The notes under the pieces are model-generated. The model was not told the origin of the DNA, did not search any database, and worked only from the letters and a program-made list of their open reading frames with translations. A DNA stretch of 7,789 bases from Rhodothermales bacterium (lineage in GTDB: Bacteria > Bacteroidota > Rhodothermia > Rhodothermales > VXPQ01): NCBI GenBank assembly GCA_028283985.1, contig JANQSQ010000080.1:1-7789 (forward strand), written 5' to 3'. The position numbers were made by a program, and so were the translations under genes. Each line of letters opens with the position of its first letter. The first letter of the stretch is position 1. This document shows, piece by piece, positions 5,206-7,789 of this stretch.

Positions 5206-7789
5206 CAGGTCATCGAGGAAGGCGATTTTCCTGTAAAAGGCGGGGATAATTACGAGGAGTCTTTCTCGCTGTCCTGCCCGCTTCGCCTTGTTGCCCGGGC
5301 TGGAGAAACCATTTCGTTGTCGTGTGCCGCGAGGGGCGCATCCGAAGAGGGCGTTCGCTACGAGTGGCGGTCGGTATCGGGCGAGGGGCTTCGTTTTCTG
5401 AACGATGTGCAGTCGCATTCGCCCTTGTTCACGGCTCCCTCGTCAGCGGCAGGCGCGGAATATACATACCGGTTGACGGCGAGGGCTTCGGGCGTGTACC
5501 GCGCCTCGACGGTGACCGTGTTGGTAGAAGGCGCTTCGGGGGATGTGGCCAGGGGCCCCGGTTTGCAGGAGGAATGCGATCCTTTGACGATTCCCGACGA
5601 ACCCGGGCAGGGCTGCGCGCCGTGGGAGAGGGAGCCGGATCCTTTCGGGTTCGGTTTTGAGGAAGAGGGATTTCTTTTTCCGGAAGCGCCCGGCCCGCCC
5701 GATCGGGAAGGCGGATTCGATAGTCCGTCGCATCCTCGTCTGGAGTGTCCCGCGGCGGTGTTTCTGGAGGAACTGGAGACGGGCGCGATCGAGTGCCATG
5801 CATGGGACGCGTCGGGGGAGGAAAATCTTGATTATTTCTGGGAGCCTGTGGGCAGTACGACGCGGGACTATCTGGACAATCCGCGTTTGATTCCCGAGGA
5901 CAGCCCTCATCCGTTTGTGATTGCTCCGGAGGCTCCCGCGTACGAGACGCTGGAGTCGTTCCGTTCGGCGGAGACGACGTTTCGTTACCGGTACCGCCTG
6001 ACGGCGACATCCCGCGCGACGGGTCTTTCGTCGCATGAGGAGGTGGAGGTCTACGTATCGGGCAGTCGTCCGAGCGTGTATTGTCCGCTGGAGGCGTCGG
6101 TGGCGGAAGGAGAGACGGTTGCGCTCGATTGCGAGGGGATGGATCCGTTGGCGTCGCGCATGGACTATGACGAGGAAGCCGCGTCGGTGCTATGGGAGTG
6201 GGAGGGGCTGTGGGGCACGGACACGGCGCTCCTGAAGGGGGCGCATCTGCCTTCTCCCTTGTTCACGCCGCCGCCGGGCAGCGCAGGCAAGGAGTACCAT
6301 TACATAGCGAGCATGACGACATGGGCCTCGGGCGCGCCGCGGACGGCGAGAAGAAGAGTGACAGTGCGTGTTACGGAAAGCGGGCAGGCTATGATGGATG
6401 CTTCGGGGTCCGGGGCCAAAGCGCTTGCGCCTTCCATCGCGTGCAATGACTCCGAGGTATACGAGGGTGCGGACGATTTTACGCTGGACTGTTCGGCGCC
6501 CGACGAGCCCCCCGGCGCTGCGTATTCATGGACGGCTCGCGGCAGCGCGTCGGATACGAGTCTGTTGACTTCCGGCAGGAACAGCATTACCCCCACATTT
6601 AGGCCGCCTGGCGAAGTGGGCGGGTCGGACAAGGACTACGACTACGCGGTGAAGATGACGGTCGGAGGCGCAGAGCAGGCTGCCGCAACGGTTACCGTAA
6701 CAGTACGAGAGAAGCCGGATATCGCTGGCTGTGTAGCGTTAGGAAGTTCTGTGTTCGAAGGAAGGTCGCCCCTACCGTTGCAAGGATGTTCTCACATCTC
6801 GGGCGCTCCCGGTCCCAAACCTGTCTACAGGTTCGACTGGGCGCCTCACGGCAGCACGACGGACACGCGTCTCTTGAGATACGCGAACATTCAGAGACCC
6901 TTGTTTCTCGTTCCGGACAACGTTACGAAAGACGAGGTATACGAATACGCGGTTACGATAAGCGCCGACAATGCGGATCCTCATACATATCACTATAAAG
7001 TGGAAGTCTGGAACAGGGAGTTGATCGATATCGACTGTGAAGGCAATCCCTATGCTGTTTACGAGGGCGGAGACGATATTATGCTGAACTGTGCGGCGTG
7101 GGGCGCTCCGGATGGTTCTACGTACTCGTATGCATGGACGGCGCGCGGCGATACGCCCGACACGACGCTCTTGAAAGGGGCGGATACAGCGTCTCCGACG
7201 TTCATGGTGCCGGACGCGGTGACGATCGACGAAACATACGAGTACCGTATGACGGTAAGTTCGGAGAACGCGGGCTCCGCTTGGGCCGAGGTAACGGTGA
7301 AGGTGCTGAACAAGCCGGATCTGGATTGCATAGGATCCAGTGGGCGGCCTGTGAATACGGTGGGATACTTCGCTGTTGAAGGCGACCCGGATACCCGGTT
7401 ATACGGTCTCTGTGAATGGATGGGCGCTCCTCCGGGTTCCTCGTACGCGTACAGTTGGACGGAGGCCGAAAGTCCTGCGTGTCCGCCGGGGTTCAACTGC
7501 ATACCTGGCGATCTTTCGCGTTTGGACCCTCGGCATGTTGAGCGGCCTTTGTTTCGCGTTCCGTCAAACGTTTCGCAAGATGTGGCGTACGTCTATGTTT
7601 TAACGGCATCGGCCCGGAATGCCGATAGCGGCTCGATTGAAGTTCGAGTGCATATAGCTGATGCGGGGAGACCGGAAGCGTTGGATATTACGGCGTCGTG
7701 CTCGGATCCGGGTTCGGCGTACGAGGGCTCCGGCGACGTCGCGTTCGACTGTTCTGCTTCGGGGGCGCCTGCGGGTTCCGGCTATGCGT
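5083..7789 (+). CDS. Secreted giant protein with tandem two-cysteine Ig/PKD-like repeats (3' end off window)
   Basis: An open frame of 902 codons runs without a stop to the right edge. The N-terminus is a Sec-type signal peptide: MKRFFVDFIFLGFMVG, a second hydrophobic run ALAVALLFCASS, and a likely cleavage at A39-R-A41/Q42. Two hydrophobic runs make it longer than usual; the internal M24 alone would give a normal 18-residue signal, but the strong ribosome binding site favours 5083. The rest is a string of beta-sandwich-like units of about 90-120 residues (see the repeat entry) with a Pro/Glu-rich linker at residues 150-218. Typical unit text is VYEGGDDIMLNCAAWGAPDG, then YSYAWTARGDTPDTTLL, then TYEYRMTVSSENAG and a closing VTVKV. 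No catalytic motif is visible. The likely role is an adhesin, surface-layer or other extracellular structural protein. In this type of organism a T9SS sorting domain would be expected at the missing C-terminus. The function is unknown. Confidence 0.88.
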   Translation, partial: MKRFFVDFIFLGFMVGLPAVAGRMACALAVALLFCASSARAQVIEEGDFPVKGGDNYEESFSLSCPLRLVARAGETISLSCAARGASEEGVRYEWRSVSGEGLRFLNDVQSHSPLFTAPSSAAGAEYTYRLTARASGVYRASTVTVLVEGASGDVARGPGLQEECDPLTIPDEPGQGCAPWEREPDPFGFGFEEEGFLFPEAPGPPDREGGFDSPSHPRLECPAAVFLEELETGAIECHAWDASGEENLDYFWEPVGSTTRDYLDNPRLIPEDSPHPFVIAPEAPAYETLESFRSAETTFRYRYRLTATSRATGLSSHEEVEVYVSGSRPSVYCPLEASVAEGETVALDCEGMDPLASRMDYDEEAASVLWEWEGLWGTDTALLKGAHLPSPLFTPPPGSAGKEYHYIASMTTWASGAPRTARRRVTVRVTESGQAMMDASGSGAKALAPSIACNDSEVYEGADDFTLDCSAPDEPPGAAYSWTARGSASDTSLLTSGRNSITPTFRPPGEVGGSDKDYDYAVKMTVGGAEQAAATVTVTVREKPDIAGCVALGSSVFEGRSPLPLQGCSHISGAPGPKPVYRFDWAPHGSTTDTRLLRYANIQRPLFLVPDNVTKDEVYEYAVTISADNADPHTYHYKVEVWNRELIDIDCEGNPYAVYEGGDDIMLNCAAWGAPDGSTYSYAWTARGDTPDTTLLKGADTASPTFMVPDAVTIDETYEYRMTVSSENAGSAWAEVTVKVLNKPDLDCIGSSGRPVNTVGYFAVEGDPDTRLYGLCEWMGAPPGSSYAYSWTEAESPACPPGFNCIPGDLSRLDPRHVERPLFRVPSNVSQDVAYVYVLTASARNADSGSIEVRVHIADAGRPEALDITASCSDPGSAYEGSGDVAFDCSASGAPAGSGYA
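5266..7789 (+). repeat. Eight tandem Ig/PKD-like protein repeats with paired cysteines
   Basis: Units lie at 5266-5529, 5737-6063, 6067-6381, 6433-6720, 6721-7020, 7021-7320, 7321-7680 and 7681 to the edge (partial). Each begins with a cysteine in an 'I/L-x-C' strand and has a second in an 'L-x-C' strand: C65/C81, C222/C238, C334/C350, C454/C470, C550/C569, C652/C670, C749/C777 and C873/C890. The spacing is exactly 16 in units 1-4. After them come an aromatic-x-W strand (for example W95, W253, W483, W586, W685, W792), a D-T-x-L-L turn in several units, P-x-F, and a 'Y-x-Y-x-x-T' strand before the closing V-x-V strand. Units 4 and 6 are the most alike. DNA identity between units is only moderate, so the duplications are old. 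The array continues past the window. Confidence 0.85.
5530..5736 (+). other. Acidic, proline- and glycine-rich linker within the repeat protein
   Basis: Residues 150-218 interrupt the repeat array after unit 1. The stretch is rich in Pro, Gly, Glu and Asp (for example DPFGFGFEEEGFLFPEAPGP) and holds two cysteines, C165 and C178. It has no repeat signature and is probably an extended spacer. Confidence 0.6.

Noticed and set aside
5429..6036. Two minus-strand open frames of nearly 200 codons antisense to the repeat protein
   Set aside because: They are biased Arg/Pro-rich readings opposite a long plus-strand frame with a signal peptide and repeats.

Overview
The window looks like a chromosomal piece of a GC-rich member of the Bacteroidota/Rhodothermota group. 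The evidence is the remains of a type IX secretion (T9SS) C-terminal sorting tail after a Calx-beta-like repeat (1-309), large exported proteins built of tandem beta-sandwich repeats, and mostly weak or absent Shine-Dalgarno sequences. The taxonomic call is inference from protein style; there is no rRNA or other marker gene.

Layout, left to right. (1) 1-309, + strand: the 3' end of a repeat-containing exported protein whose final sorting-signal strands lie one frame away from the repeat, so the gene looks frameshifted and its sorting domain shortened. (2) 425-1717, - strand: a well-conserved L-fuconate dehydratase of the enolase superfamily. (3) 1780-4155, - strand: a soluble one-piece two-component system with GAF, PAS, histidine kinase, receiver and OmpR-type winged-helix domains in a single polypeptide. 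Its stop overlaps a possible upstream start of the dehydratase gene as ATGA, so the two are probably co-transcribed. (4) 4156-4410: an AT-rich divergent promoter region. (5) 4411-4782, + strand: a small PEGA-type lipoprotein. (6) 4783-5082: about 300 bases with no credible gene, ending in a good ribosome binding site. (7) 5083 to the right edge, + strand: the longest open frame in the window (902 codons, no stop reached). It encodes a secreted protein made of at least eight Ig/PKD-like repeats, each carrying a pair of cysteines.

How the parts may work together. The fused sensor-regulator and the dehydratase form a likely two-gene unit, so the regulator could control sugar-acid catabolism or its own promoter; this is inferred from gene order only. 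The lipoprotein and the giant repeat protein are envelope or surface components and are probably separate transcription units. I see no mobile element, CRISPR array, tRNA or rRNA. The points most worth checking are the unusual cysteine plan of the repeat protein, the all-in-one kinase/transcription factor and its link to fuconate breakdown, and the broken sorting tail at the left edge.
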